Shown: in pieces, positions 36,121-47,537 of the stretch | How the letters are laid out: each line of letters starts with the position of its first letter | Position numbering within the stretch: position 1 is the first letter of the stretch | Assembly (NCBI GenBank): GCA_964304625.1 | Contig: OZ199838.1 | Location: forward strand, 14,570,001 to 14,634,000 | Source of the DNA: Kudoa neothunni | Lineage: Eukaryota > Cnidaria | Direction of reading: 5' to 3' | Length of the DNA stretch: 64,000 nt | Position numbers and translations under genes: made by a program | The notes under the pieces: generated by a model | What the model was told of the DNA's origin: nothing | What the model saw: the letters and a program-made list of their open reading frames with translations, nothing else | The model's database searches: none

Positions 36121-36971
36121 AACAGATAATTTATCCGTTAAAAAATAAAAAATTTATTCCATGGCGCACGTGCAACGTTCGATATTGGGCAATAAAAACC
36201 CGGGTCCCCATTTAATGTGCAATTTCGAGATCCTACTGTAATGTTATTTTAAATTTTCAACTCTCTAAAAATAATAATCCATGATTTAGAAATAAAAACG
36301 AAATATATCTCGCAGGCGAACTCACTACTAAAATTGATTCCGATGTAATTTTTATATTGGATGCATACAATGAAGATAGTAAATTACTTATTCTTTACAG
36401 GATCAATGGACTCTGCGAATTATACCTATGCGGGGATTATACTATAAGGGTTCGGGTTTATCTGGAGTTAATAAGGCACTCAATATCCAGGGCCGACTTT
36501 GTTTGGTGATCATCGAGATTGCGGGACCTATTATGGTAGATAGAGGGCCCAGAATTTATTCAAGAAATCTACACATAAACTATATTATTATTCGAAGCTA
36601 TAAAAACTTGCATCGTAAAATGATATTAATTTATTCGTAAAACCAAAAAAATATTAAAAATACGAATAGAGTAGATTGATAATCCCCGATATTAGCCGAT
36701 AACCGTGGAGAGTGTAGATTAATAATTTAGGTACTATCTTTATATCAAACGACTAATTACTCATTTCCTTGAAAAATAATTGATATATTTTTTTCAAATT
36801 ACAAAATGTGATTGATAATGTATTTTTGAATTTTATAGAATGATAATAAAAAAAATTTTGCCGAAGGGGAATTAAAATATAAGTATAAATATTTGGTAAT
36901 AATAGTTATTACGATCAACTTTTAATGGATGATAGGATACTTGTGGATATTTAAGAGTCCCTGAATCTAGT
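36121..36971. other. Intergenic
   Basis: A GC-richer stretch at about 36420-36560 has an open frame (VNKALNIQGRLCLVIIEIAG) that I cannot assign. The remainder is AT-rich. Confidence 0.35.
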
Positions 36972-36983
36972 TGCGCAGGCGTG
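36972..36983. promoter_or_regulatory. NRF-1-like site just upstream of the 216-aa gene
   Basis: TGCGCAGGCGTG matches 10 of 12 positions of YGCGCAYGCGCR and ends 7 bp before the proposed ATG at 36991. Confidence 0.3.
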
Positions 36984-36990
36984 TTTTCAA

Positions 36991-37803
36991 ATGGTCAAAA
37001 GGTATGTACCAACATACGATTTTTCCCCTGTAAATATCCGAGACATTGATATCAATCTATTGACTCACGTTTCTGGTTGCAGTGACGATGAGGTTGATAG
37101 TTTTCTTGCGACAGATATCAACCAATCGTCACCAACGCACGATTTAAACCACTGTGACAGATGCACAGGTGATATTAAATTGATTTCACGTGATTATCAT
37201 GTATAATTTACATCAAATAGATGGGGATGGAGTTGTTAGAAATTTATTCGGGTCCTGTGACGAAATACCGACCGACATGAATTCACTCGATTTAGGTGCT
37301 TTGATGAAGCCGTCTGCATTATCAAATGGTATATTTTAATTCATTTCAATATAATTATTACAATATTATTGTTAGTTATAATATTAATTATTTCCTATTT
37401 TTTTATAATCATTTTTTTGTGTATTAATAATGTATTAGTAGCTTTGGATGGAGGGACATTTAATGAGATTAATTATACAACAACAACAACAACAACAACT
37501 TTTTATCATTTTCGAAGAAATAACAGTCTGCCAATAATGTTGGATGACGACTTGATGCCACAAGGCCACATGGATCGGTTTGACGGCGAGAATTCATGGT
37601 TTTATAAATATGTAGGTCTGTATGGTATGTCGGCAATACCAGGTGCCTATGAGTATCGTGATTATATGGTGAAAGAATTTTACAGTCCAAAAAAGTCATC
37701 GACAAACCATTCAGCTTGTTGTAAAAATGTTGGAAAAGCAAGGGTTACGAAAGTTACCCCATGTTTGAACGCTGCTGCTATCTTGGAATCAGATTTTGAC
37801 TGA
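36991..37803 (+). CDS. Unrecognised 216-aa protein with a poly-Thr run
   Basis: Three exons (36991-37168, 37221-37328, 37439-37803; introns 52 and 110 nt, both phase 1) make one 651-nt frame. Taking exon 1 straight through would end at a TAA after 71 codons; the 52-nt intron gives a continuous frame and matches the local intron size, so I prefer it. The protein is acidic in its first half (RDIDINLL, CSDDEVDSFL). It has eight Thr coded by an ACA microsatellite (about 37480-37503), then a conserved-looking stretch, MDRFDGENSWFYKYVGLYGM, and a Cys pair (ACCKN). There is no signal peptide or membrane segment. I do not recognise the family. Confidence 0.6.
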
Positions 37804-38681
37804 TTTTTGTTAAATTTTTATTTTTGTATCATTGGTTATTCGCGTATTTGTCGAAACATTAGAATGTATGCGTGTTAATGATTATCACCTGATTTGTTTA
37901 TTAATAAATAATTAATATTTGCTGTTTTTTCCATCGAAACAACTCTTATCTTAATACAATATTTGTGGAAATGTCTACTGCATCTACATACATTTATGTA
38001 CATCGGCAGACATTTATATATATATATATATATATATATCCACATACATTTATATACATCTACATAGATGGTACACTAAGTAGGGATTAAGCGTATTAAA
38101 GGGGACACCTTTTGGAATAATTAAGTTTTTATATATGGGGGCTACATTCGATGATATAATACTGTGGTTTTTGATTACAGCAGATCATACAAGTATTCGT
38201 ATATTTTTAAATCAGATTTACAGTCGTATGTGAATTCTGTGAGAACTCCGTTGCTAATTGTGATAATCTACTTTAGGGATTTTAATAGTACACTCTACTT
38301 TATTGGTTCCATTGTAGAAGGTTGATATTTCGAGTTATTTCAGTTATTGTATCTGAGCGTGTGTTCACTAAGTGATGTGAGTAGTTGGTTTTTACTGCTG
38401 TCATCCGATACTATAAACAATAATCCACTTAATAAAGGACCAAAAAATATGCCACAAGATAGAATCGATCAAATACACACTTTGAATAACTCCTCCACCA
38501 ATACACTATCAAAGACGAATGCCTCACATACAAGAGCCGACTCCAGCAACAACACCTATCACTCTAACAACTCAAATGATAACGAATCGATAGATAATCT
38601 AGAGTAATTATTGATTTTCGTTGGAGGGTGTTTGGAAATTATAGCTTATACTTACAAGTAATAAAGTATAACTAAATATAG
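37804..38681. other. Intergenic or 5' part of LIM kinase
   Basis: A TA microsatellite lies at about 38017-38039, flanked by imperfect repeats of ACATTTATATACATC. An 86-codon Asn/Ser/Thr-rich frame at 38347-38607 could be a 5' exon of the LIM kinase, but it has no LIM cysteines. Confidence 0.4.
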
Positions 38682-41233
38682 GTGCTGTGTGTGTGAAATA
38701 AACATTGAATATAATTTCTATCGGGTTCAAAATATGTACTATTGTCGGGATCATTACAAAAATGCCGTAGGAAATTATTGTATTGGATGCGAACAAGCTG
38801 ATGTGAAAGGTCCAATAATAGTAATTGAATTATTTCTCTATCATCCATTCTACATTTGATGATATAATGACATAATGAGGGGGATGGTTAATATTTAAAT
38901 TATAAAAAGGTCAATTGTTTACTCGAATAATTAAATTATACTTTAGAAAATAAATAATATTGATGTGCATACCGAATGCTTTGAGTGTTCTATTTGCTAT
39001 AATTATATCGATCAAAACGACGCTTATTCGCTTTATGATAATCAGCGTTTGATATGGTATCTATATAGTTAGCATTTATGATTTCCATAATGTTAAATTG
39101 TGATAGTTCTAAATGTATGATTTCATTGGATATATTGAATGAACATCCGAAATTACCCACTTCTGAATCCACTAGCAACTCCCCACATCATTTATACTTT
39201 ATCAAATATTACACAAAGGATTGGTGTGAAACGAAGGGGGCTCAATTCAATGTCGAGTTAACACCAATACAATTCTCACACAAAAGCACCATTTCTACCA
39301 CTATCGCTGGAGGCTTTAAAAAAATGACTCTATCGAACGATCTTTTAAAAGACTCTAATTTATTTTTATGTAATGTTTTGTGAAATCAATCCCACAATAA
39401 ATGAATGTGTTTTTAGCATCTCCAACACAAGGCTTACATGTTACCAAGTAGATTTGAATGTATTTTGTGGGATATTTATTGAGGTGTTGATCGAGATTTG
39501 AATCACTGAATAAAGTCACCAAAAAATTCCCTCCGATACTGGTAAACGACGTTCTAATCATGGTCAATGATCTACCATGTGTCGATGAAAATTCCTATTT
39601 GGTAACTCACCAATCCTTGTGTTAATCCCTATTATATCCCATATTTATGTGAGTAGATAGGTGAAATTTTAATGAAAAAATTTCCTATTGTAAAAGTCAT
39701 ATATTTGTTACGAGTGGTGGGGAGTAAAATTTTTCCACACCCTCCCGACACTATATCCTCGAGAAAGACCTCTACTTCCAACAAAGAAAGCAAATCCCTC
39801 CTTTCCAGTCTCGGCGCCAAATCAAAAAATGTAAGAATCAAATATTTCCTATACTAACCAAAGTCTCAATTAAAATCGATTAGAAAAAAAGTCCCAACGT
39901 TACTGGCAGTAATTCTTTGCTCGATTTGAGATTTTCCCCAAAAAATTCCATCCTCAATGAATCCACCATTCCAAGGTCATCGGCCACCCTTTCCAATGAA
40001 CAACATGTAGATAAGTTCGACCATATGAGAAACAAATCTGACGATATTTTGTTCAATTGTTACGCTCTCACCACTAACGCCAACAAAAGATTCTCCTATC
40101 GATTCCATAGGTAATTTTGTTGGGTGTAATGATATTTGGTTTGTTTGAAAGTAATTTTGTTACTCTATTAAGAAATTCCGCTCACAGCTTGGTTCAAAAC
40201 AATCTCGAAAGATCTCAATCTCAAACACTCTATCACAATCATGGTCAAGTGTTCACAGAAAATGATCTCATCTTCAAAGAAAGCCTTGGAGAAGGGTTTT
40301 TTCGGAAAAGCGATAAAAGTAGAAAAACTAGCCATTTGATTGTGATCAAGTTTATGTGTTTATGTTCATTTCCAAGGTTATGAACAAACACACTCATGAA
40401 GAATACGCCATGAAAATCTTGAAAGTTGTTAACAACCTCACGTTGAATAATTTCAGAAAAGAAGTATAGTTGATTCTGCCTTTAATCCATTGTGTTATTA
40501 TGTGCTTGTTAAACGCTCCTCGTTGTAGGTACAATTGATGAAAAGCGTCAACCACCCAAATCTAGTCAAATTTATTGGTGTTATTTTAACACCTGAAAGC
40601 ATAAATGTGTTAATGGAATTTATCAGTGGAGGTACGCTCAAAAAATATATTGAGTCTATACGAAAAAATACCCAACCCATGTTCACTCCCCAACAACTGT
40701 ACTCGATGGTGTTAGGAATGTCTTCGGGAATGGTATTTATTAGATATACGGTTACCGCTCTCATTCGGCACTTGCCTACTCAGTCAGAGTTTTGTAATTT
40801 TTTAAGCTTATCCATGAAACCTTCTTAATTTTTCTAATATATTTAATCTGAATTGTTCTATCTCATTAAATTATTGCATAATAATGTTTTTCATTAATAG
40901 AATTAATATAACTCTTTATTTTATAAATTTATTTTTAGTTTTTTTGATTTTATTGATCTCAAAAAATTAAATAATTCAAATTCTATTCTTAAGTTGGATC
41001 AGATAGCTTAGTATGTAAAATAAGAAAATGTTTGGCTAGAATTTGATAAAAAATGATAATATAGATGGGTAACATATTAATCCCAAATATAACGAATTGT
41101 TAAAAACTTAATATGATAATGTAAGAATATTATTTTAATTAAAATTTTCAAATGTGATTTTTTTGTTTCAAATTTTGCGTTTGATTTTCATAACCTCGCA
41201 TATATACTGTAAGACCTATTTGAGTTTGAGAGT

Positions 41234-41273
<40 letters not shown>

Positions 41274-44200
41274 GTAATTGTATGTTTCGTTAACAAAATT
41301 TATTAGGCTTATCTTCATTCGAAAAATATTGCTCATCGGGATCTTACATCATCTAATTGTCTCCTACAAGATCATAAAGTAATTTTTAACTGTTTATTGT
41401 AAATCCATTTAATTATCCAAGAAATTAAAGGTGGTTATATCTGATTTCGGTCTGTCAGAAGTTATTACCCAAAAACACACTAAGTATATGCCTAGTTTAA
41501 ATTTTGGTCATATTATATTATTTTTATCTCCGAAATAGGTTGGCAGTAGTTGGATCGCCCTATTGGATGGCTCCTGAAATGCTGAACGGTAACTTTCCAC
41601 AACTATTATCGATGTTTTTAGACCTGATCGGTGATCAGTGAGAGGATTATATTTTGTCAGCGGCTACATGAATAGAATTACGTCTCAAAGAGCTTCATTT
41701 ATTAATGATTTTATTTTCAAGTTAATAAAATATATGTAAATTTATTTAAATATTCTATATAAGAATATTCAAATTAAAAAGTCATGAATAATTTCGTCTT
41801 TTAATTATTATAACGTTAAATTATGATTGAAAATCTTTTACACATATTATTTAAATATATCTATTAAAGTGTAATCCATTTAAATAAGACCTTTAAATTA
41901 TTGAAAAACATTGTGAAACTAATCATATAATGGTAACGGTATACTCACCTCAAAATTTTTGATGAGAATGGGGTGGAAAATTCAAATTTTATTCTTAAAT
42001 TGCTATGTTATAATTCATTATAATTTTGTATAATTATCAATTATTTATGCAAATACACGCAGAATAATATCGTTAGACTTAATCTTCGCGACTTTCGTAC
42101 AAATGATGAGCAATCAGTATATTTCCCTTACAGTGGCGATTTAATTTTATAAAATCGACCAATTATCGTATTAGTTAATTAAAAAGTAACTTTAATTGCC
42201 ATAAAATCTAATACTAATTCTATAAAGAATTTGTTAAGTTTAATGCTTTTCTAGAATCTTGAGTTTATGATTCGGTGATTTCGTTCGAAGAAATATTTCT
42301 TAATTATATTCTTTGACTCAAACAATGTTAATCGATTTATTAAATTAGATAAATCGACTAAATTACAGTACACGTGTGATTTTCGGAGGTAACTTTTTCG
42401 CTCTCGGAAAAATCGGATATATTTTTAATTTGCGAATATATTCATTATATATTCAGGGAGAGTACTAAACTCCTTTTTTAATATTTTATTTTAAACATTC
42501 AGTCAGATATATGGTCGCCCATATTCTATGGTATCTTATCAATGAAATTCCGGTATTTTCGTTTGAATGTTCCTCAAATATATTCTAAGCGAATTGTATA
42601 ACTTATCACAAAAGAAATGAACCATCTTTAATGGATAGAAGTTCCATAGATTAATCTCAAATATTTTAAATTGTTGTAACCACGCTAATCGTCCGGCCGT
42701 AAAGTCGAACCCAACTTGACATTATCTAAAATAATATTTTCGAGAAATCATCTGCGTCAAATCTTTTCAATTTTTAAGAAACTTTTCCTTCTTCGTCAAT
42801 TCCACCTATCATTATTTAATATTACTGATCCGTTAAAAGCTCCCCACACAGTATTTTCTTGCTGAGAAGGTGGTTCATCAATTTGGCGGATTTTTTCTTA
42901 TTCCCCAATTTCACTGGGTTTTTCATCTAATTTTAAAGTCATTATGTTCCCAGAAATTGAAATTAATTCTAATATTGTTGAATTTGTTGATATATATATA
43001 TATATATCCAAATGCTTATGCAAAGCTTCAAAGGCCATATTTAGATGATGGCATCAATCGCAATAAAAATTATCCACAAAGAAAGCCTCTACATTTCAAA
43101 TATTGACTTATTTTGAATGAAACATCTTTTCTTGTAAACAATGCACCTGAATAGGTTCTCGTTGTCCACATCCTCCCGAACCGTCACGTACATATTCTCG
43201 CCATACACACGTGTATAAAATGATACAAAAATCCCCCATTTTGGAAAAATTTGTGTAATATATTCAAGGTGAAATCGAGATTAATCATAATCAAACATTG
43301 AAATGTTTCAGTACCTTCAAGTGCGAATATTTTTGCAAAAACCATACTTATATATATGAATTTTTTGAATGATTGCGACAATCGACGAAGATTCCACGTA
43401 TACTGTAATTTAGTAAAATTCTCTTGGTATCAGGAAATCATTAATTAATATTAAGCACATTTTTACAGAAACAACAAGGAATATTGCGTGTTTTTTATTT
43501 GTTTGAGGATTAAAGATTTAAAAATTACCACCCTCACACTTACTTGTACACTAATACTAACAATTAAAACTTTTTAAAATTCATTTTAATATTTCTTTCC
43601 AAATGCGTAAATCTAAAAATTACTCTGAAGAATATAGTGTTATTATATTTCGAGAATGACTAGAAATTTTATGCATAAATATAACTTTGATCAGTGGATT
43701 AAAAAATGGTTGTTGGTTAGTGGTCTAAAAACTAATCGAAATCGTAAATTGTTACTTTTATTATTTTAACCACATGGCGGTAATAATTTGAAATGAATAA
43801 ATTACCATAAACAAAAAATATTCATAGAGCAACGAATCGGTGACATACTTTTATAGCAATTAAAATTCGTCTCAGGTCTTGTTGATGCTTCCATATTCTA
43901 ATCTTTTGTTTGAATTATCCCTCATTACGCCCAATGAATCATGCTAAATTTTCCAATGCACATTTTTCTATTTATACTTTATTAGAAAAATATACGACGT
44001 TAAAGTTGACATTTCTCATTTGGCATCATAATTTGTGAGGTAATACTCCAGATATTTTAAGAACAAATGTGTAAATATCGTTTAATCTGTTTGTTTAGAT
44101 AACCACTCTTTTGGACGCTAGTCCTGATTATCTTAAAAGAAATAAAGTAGCTCGATTGAAAATCTAATTTTTTTAATTTTTTTTAGGATTTTAGTCTCGA

Positions 44201-44294
44201 TATTGACAGCTACTTGCGGGATCCTCCAACCGAATGTACCACCAAAATTGTCAAATCTTGCTATAAAATGTTGTGATATGGATCCTAACAAACG
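38682..44294 (+). CDS. LIM-domain kinase (LIMK/TESK type), two frame breaks
   Basis: A cofilin-kinase architecture. Exon 38682-38820 gives the end of one LIM unit and the start of the next (CCVCEINIEY...YYCRDHY...YCIGC). Exon 38947-39056 plus the first bases after 39106 gives HTECFECSICYNYI...LICSKC. A linker follows (39672-40111). Kinase exons: 40118-40318 (ESLGEG glycine loop), 40377-40463 (AMKILK lysine), 40529-40732, 41307-41378 (HRDLTSSNCLL), 41431-41483 (SDFGLSE), 41539-41588 (GSPYWMAPEMLNG), about 42512 (SDIWS), 44099-44146 (ASPDYLKRNK) and 44187-44294 (PPKLSNLAIKCCDMDPNKR). Introns are 40-58 nt except at 38821 (126), 40733 (574) and the large gap before 44099. The frame slips in a T6 run at 40297-40302 within the glycine loop and again near 44217. 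Start, first LIM half, PDZ and last exon are not resolved. Confidence 0.8.
41238..41270. repeat. TA microsatellite in LIM kinase intron
   Basis: About 16 TA units. Similar tracts lie at about 42990-43005 (same gene) and 48208-48226 (intergenic). Confidence 0.9.
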
Positions 44295-44503
44295 GTACTA
44301 TCTCATATATGATATTACTTCACTAATGAATCCTTTTACACATTTAGTCCACTATTCTCCAATATCTATAATACTGTTTCATTGGAGTATGATGTTTTCG
44401 AGAATAAAATCAAAAGAAAAAACAAGAAATAATGAATATAAATTAAAATCTAGTTGTAAAAGTGTTTTTAGTGTGATAAAAAATATGTAAACATTCTTCC
44501 TAT

Positions 44504-45000
44504 CTAACTGTATTGTATCCAATAACAAACGATGTTAGATTTTGCTGATATAGAAAGCGTTATTCTTGCGGCATTTTTTTGTTCGTCATTGCATTCTATA
44601 GTTGCACCGAAAACCTTAACTTTTTCGCCTTTCTCCTTAAGTATGTCTTCAATATTTCTAATAGTTACATCAAATGATGGGATGAGTAGACTTAATAAAT
44701 TAATGAGAAAATGGCCGTTACATTTTCGAATCAGAAAACCATCCTTTATTGTCAGCCATCAAATGAAATTTTTCACAGCCAACACACCTAGCTAAAACCA
44801 CACCTTTAGTGTAGGAGTGTTTAGAAAATTTGACCGAATTTCGATGACCGCACACAGTGCATGTGAAATCGGCTTGTATAATGTGTTTATTATCGGCTTT
44901 GATTATCAATTGTTCAAATTCCGATAATAGAAAAGCTTTGACGAACTCCTAATTTTGATATGTTACATAGTTTATTAGTGGTGTGTACAAGAGAGCGCAT
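44504..45000 (-). CDS. DNLZ: DNL-type zinc finger protein (mtHsp70 escort, Tim15/Zim17)
   Basis: Three exons (45000-44989, 44948-44722, 44657-44504; introns 40 and 64 nt) give 130 residues in one frame. The zf-DNL domain is clear: TCTVCGHRNSVKFSKHSY, GVVLARCVGCEKFH, then the family hallmark ADNKGWFSD, followed by NIEDILKEKGEKVKV. The two CxxC pairs bind zinc. The protein keeps mitochondrial Hsp70 soluble and aids import and Fe-S work in the matrix. The first exon encodes only MRSL. Reading straight on from this ATG would give a basic presequence-like peptide that ends before the zinc domain, so the spliced form is preferred, though alternative splicing of the targeting region is possible. Divergent with C9orf78 (39 bp apart). 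Confidence 0.9.
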
Positions 45001-45039
45001 CACCTCATAAATTATTGTGCGCGTGCGCGATATTATTAA
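45001..45039. promoter_or_regulatory. 39-bp bidirectional promoter DNLZ / C9orf78 with NRF-1 palindrome
   Basis: The whole space between the two start codons is 39 bp. At 45018-45029 the minus strand reads CGCGCACGCGCA, a perfect fit to the animal NRF-1/EWG consensus YGCGCAYGCGCR. NRF-1 drives many nuclear genes for mitochondrial proteins in animals. Confidence 0.65.
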
Positions 45040-45896
45040 ATGAAAAAACGACGTAGACCAGCCAATCTCAGAACATTGTCGTCTTCCGCTTCATCACAAG
45101 CAAAACAGCATCATATAGAAAAGGAGGAGGATGAAGATATTGATCAAACACGAATAAGAGCAATAATTCAGCACAAAAAACTCAATTCTGATAAAAGACA
45201 CAAAAAATCACCTCTATCGGTCGATACAATCACAATGAATAATGATGGTTATAATAAAAACAGTGAATCAGACGAGAAAATTGATCAGCTGAATAATTTT
45301 TCGTCTACTTTGGAGACAAATGAAAAATCTGACCAAACAGAAACTACTCGCAGAAATTACACTAATCTAGACAACAACTTTGTTCAGGCTAGTCTCAAAT
45401 CAAAAGAGGAATTACTAATGATGAGATATGTCGAGGACCGAATTCATGAAGCTATTCAGAACAGCACAGCAAACGTTTCTATTTCTGGCGCGTAATTTTT
45501 TCGATGCGCTTTTAATGGCTTGCTCAAATAAATTTATCTAGACATGAATATAAAAAAACTCCCATGGATGATCTTATTAGAAATGCTCCCGATTATTTGA
45601 AAAGTGTTAAAAAGACCAAAATCAGCGAAGACATGCTTTCCAGCCAGATGTTGACTGGCATTCCTGAAGTCGATCTTGGAATCGAATCAAAAATCAAAAA
45701 TATTGAAGCCATGGATCGAATTATGGCCGACATGAATCGACAAAAATCTCAAGAAACTAAAAAACAACCTTCAATTTCCACCTCTTGTAACCCGTATTTT
45801 TCAAAGAGGTTTCTCCCCACAACCACCAACCAAATCCGAATCATTCAGCAAAAAAGCGTTGATATTCTCGTTCAGATCTGTTACGTTTTTAAATAA
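45040..45896 (+). CDS. C9orf78: C9orf78/Tls1 spliceosome-associated protein
   Basis: Two exons (45040-45491, 45542-45896; intron 50 nt, phase 2) give 268 residues (human 289). There is a basic N-terminus (MKKRRRPANLRTL), a charged low-complexity stretch, then the family block MMRYVEDRIHEAI and the signature SEDMLSSQMLTGIPEVDLGI followed by SKIKNIEAMDRIMAD. The family (HCA59; Tls1 in fission yeast) associates with Brr2 and the U5 snRNP and affects splice-site choice in the nucleus. The last about 40 residues do not resemble the usual C-terminus, so the true 3' end may use another exon. Confidence 0.9.
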
Positions 45897-46305
45897 TTAA
45901 ATAGTTATAGTATTGTATATAATTGTACATTTGTTGATGTGTTGGATTTTTTCGGCTTGAAATTCTGTGTTATATGCATTGTTTATTAAATCGTAAAATT
46001 AATATTGTGTATTTTTTTTAATAAAGTTAACTATAAAAAATTTATTTTTTGTGATAACAATAAATTTAAATTAGTAAATTAATTGTTTATTGGCGTGCTT
46101 AACGTTTTAAGTGCACATCCCAGCATAAGCTTAACTTGAAGTTTCTGTGAATAATATAACGAATTCGAGACAATTTTTAGGACGACCAAAAATAATTTAA
46201 AAAAGTACAACTAAATTGACAAAATAGAGATTTTTTTATCTTGGAATTAAAATTCTGAAACGTTATCAATTTAAAAATTCCATAATTTTTTTTATCCTGT
46301 ATATA
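45897..46305. other. 3' flank of C9orf78, AT-rich
   Basis: No gene seen. Confidence 0.4.
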
Positions 46306-46470
46306 CAGCTGAACCTAGATTATCCAGAAATAGCGCTATCTGGAAGATATTTTAAATTTTATTTGAGTTTTATTGTAATTAAATGTTGATAAATGTTCAA
46401 TTAACCGAAACCTCCCTATCGGAAAGAAAATCGCTGGTCCCAAATTTTTCGGATAATCGAGGTTCGACTG
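46306..46470. mobile_element. Tigger-like MITE, 165 bp
   Basis: The left end reads CAGCTGAACCTAGATTATCC. The right end, reverse-complemented, reads CAGTCGAACCTCGATTATCC. TA flanks both ends (46304-46305 and 46471-46472). This is the CAGT..GAACCTCGATTATCCG type of terminal inverted repeat used by pogo/Tigger elements. No coding sequence. Confidence 0.8.
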
Positions 46471-46890
46471 TATAATGATTCTTTTAGGGTCAAATTTAGT
46501 TGGAATTATTAAGAAAAATCAACTGTATAACCTATTTTGCCGAAGTCTATTCAAATCAGACAAATAATATTAACGCGCTTATTATATTGTTTATCTATTA
46601 AAATTAAATAGAGAAATAAATCTAAAAATGATGGAGTGATTTTTTTCTGATATTTGATCATCAAAGTATTCATTGAACATTGAATAGAATAAATTAACAC
46701 GAATCAACTGTAAATTCTTTTTTGAATGATTTAACTATTTAAACAATTTAAATTTAAAAAAGATATAAATGATAAAATTTGAAGTAATTATTTTAGTTTG
46801 CATATCGAGCACACAACAAAAACAATATATTCAATTTGAACACACCCTACATAATAAGAAATTCATTTAATAATTAACATCTTTTTATAG

Positions 46891-47445
46891 TTAATTTGAT
46901 AGCAATTTAACTTCGCAACCAAGCGTATCGGTGAATTCCGTCGATAGGAGCTTGTCAGTTCTACGCCACTTTTACCACATATCCATTGATGAGGTTGTTT
47001 CGAGTTGTCCACTGAGTTTAAGATCGAAATGTTTGGGACCACTGATAGGGGACGACAACCACAATTGTTTCGCAGCGCGTTGTCTATTAATCACATATTG
47101 TCCCAAATCTTCAATGTCAATAGTAAGCATTCCATCCTGAAAAAAAGAATCAACAATATTTGCCGGTCAATCAATATTTACACCCAAATTAACGTCGATG
47201 TTTGGTATATTATCATGTGACGACATTATATTATCAACAGACTCCGCTATTGAATGGATCGTATCTTCTAGATGATTGTAATACACAGAATCAACATCCG
47301 ACTTATTGTTTTCTTGGTTTAAATATCTTCGGATGGGAAAATTGCTTGGAAAAAAATCAGATAACTTAATTTTATTCACGGAATAACTCAAATCACTGGC
47401 GTAACGCTTTGTGGTGTTTTTGAAATAATATTGTATAATGCCCAC
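46891..47445 (-). CDS. FXN: Frataxin, with premature stop near the C-terminus
   Basis: Two exons: 47445-47182, then 47136 onward, with a 45-nt phase-0 intron. The N-terminus is basic and presequence-like. The frataxin core is clear: [20 protein letters not shown] (helix 1), an acidic [13 protein letters not shown] strand, [20 protein letters not shown] (human [20 protein letters not shown]) and [12 protein letters not shown] at 46972-46974 would end the protein at 142 residues. Beyond it the same frame continues with [17 protein letters not shown], which resembles the last helix (ELLAAELTKALKTKL), to a stop at 46891. So the C-terminal helix is cut off by one stop in this sequence: a real truncation, a sequence error, or an unseen splice. 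Frataxin acts in mitochondrial Fe-S cluster assembly. Confidence 0.85.
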
Positions 47446-47537
47446 CGAATGTCAAAAAATTGCGACCATAAAGCTTTAGGAAAGCCATATTTGAGAGTAA
47501 CCTTTACACATGCGCACATATAATTTTAATTTGGTGT
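47446..47537. promoter_or_regulatory. 92-bp bidirectional promoter FXN / mS31
   Basis: The two start codons are divergent and 92 bp apart. ACATGCGCAC at about 47508-47517 contains one exact NRF-1 half-site (TGCGCA) with a degenerate second half. Confidence 0.5.

Noticed and set aside
37140-37225. Frameshift in the 216-aa gene after residue 71
   Set aside because: A 52-nt phase-1 intron (37169-37220) gives one continuous frame.
44722-45000. Frameshift between the DNLZ leader and zinc domain
   Set aside because: A 40-nt GT-AG intron (44949-44988) joins MRSL to the zinc domain in frame, matching the local intron size.
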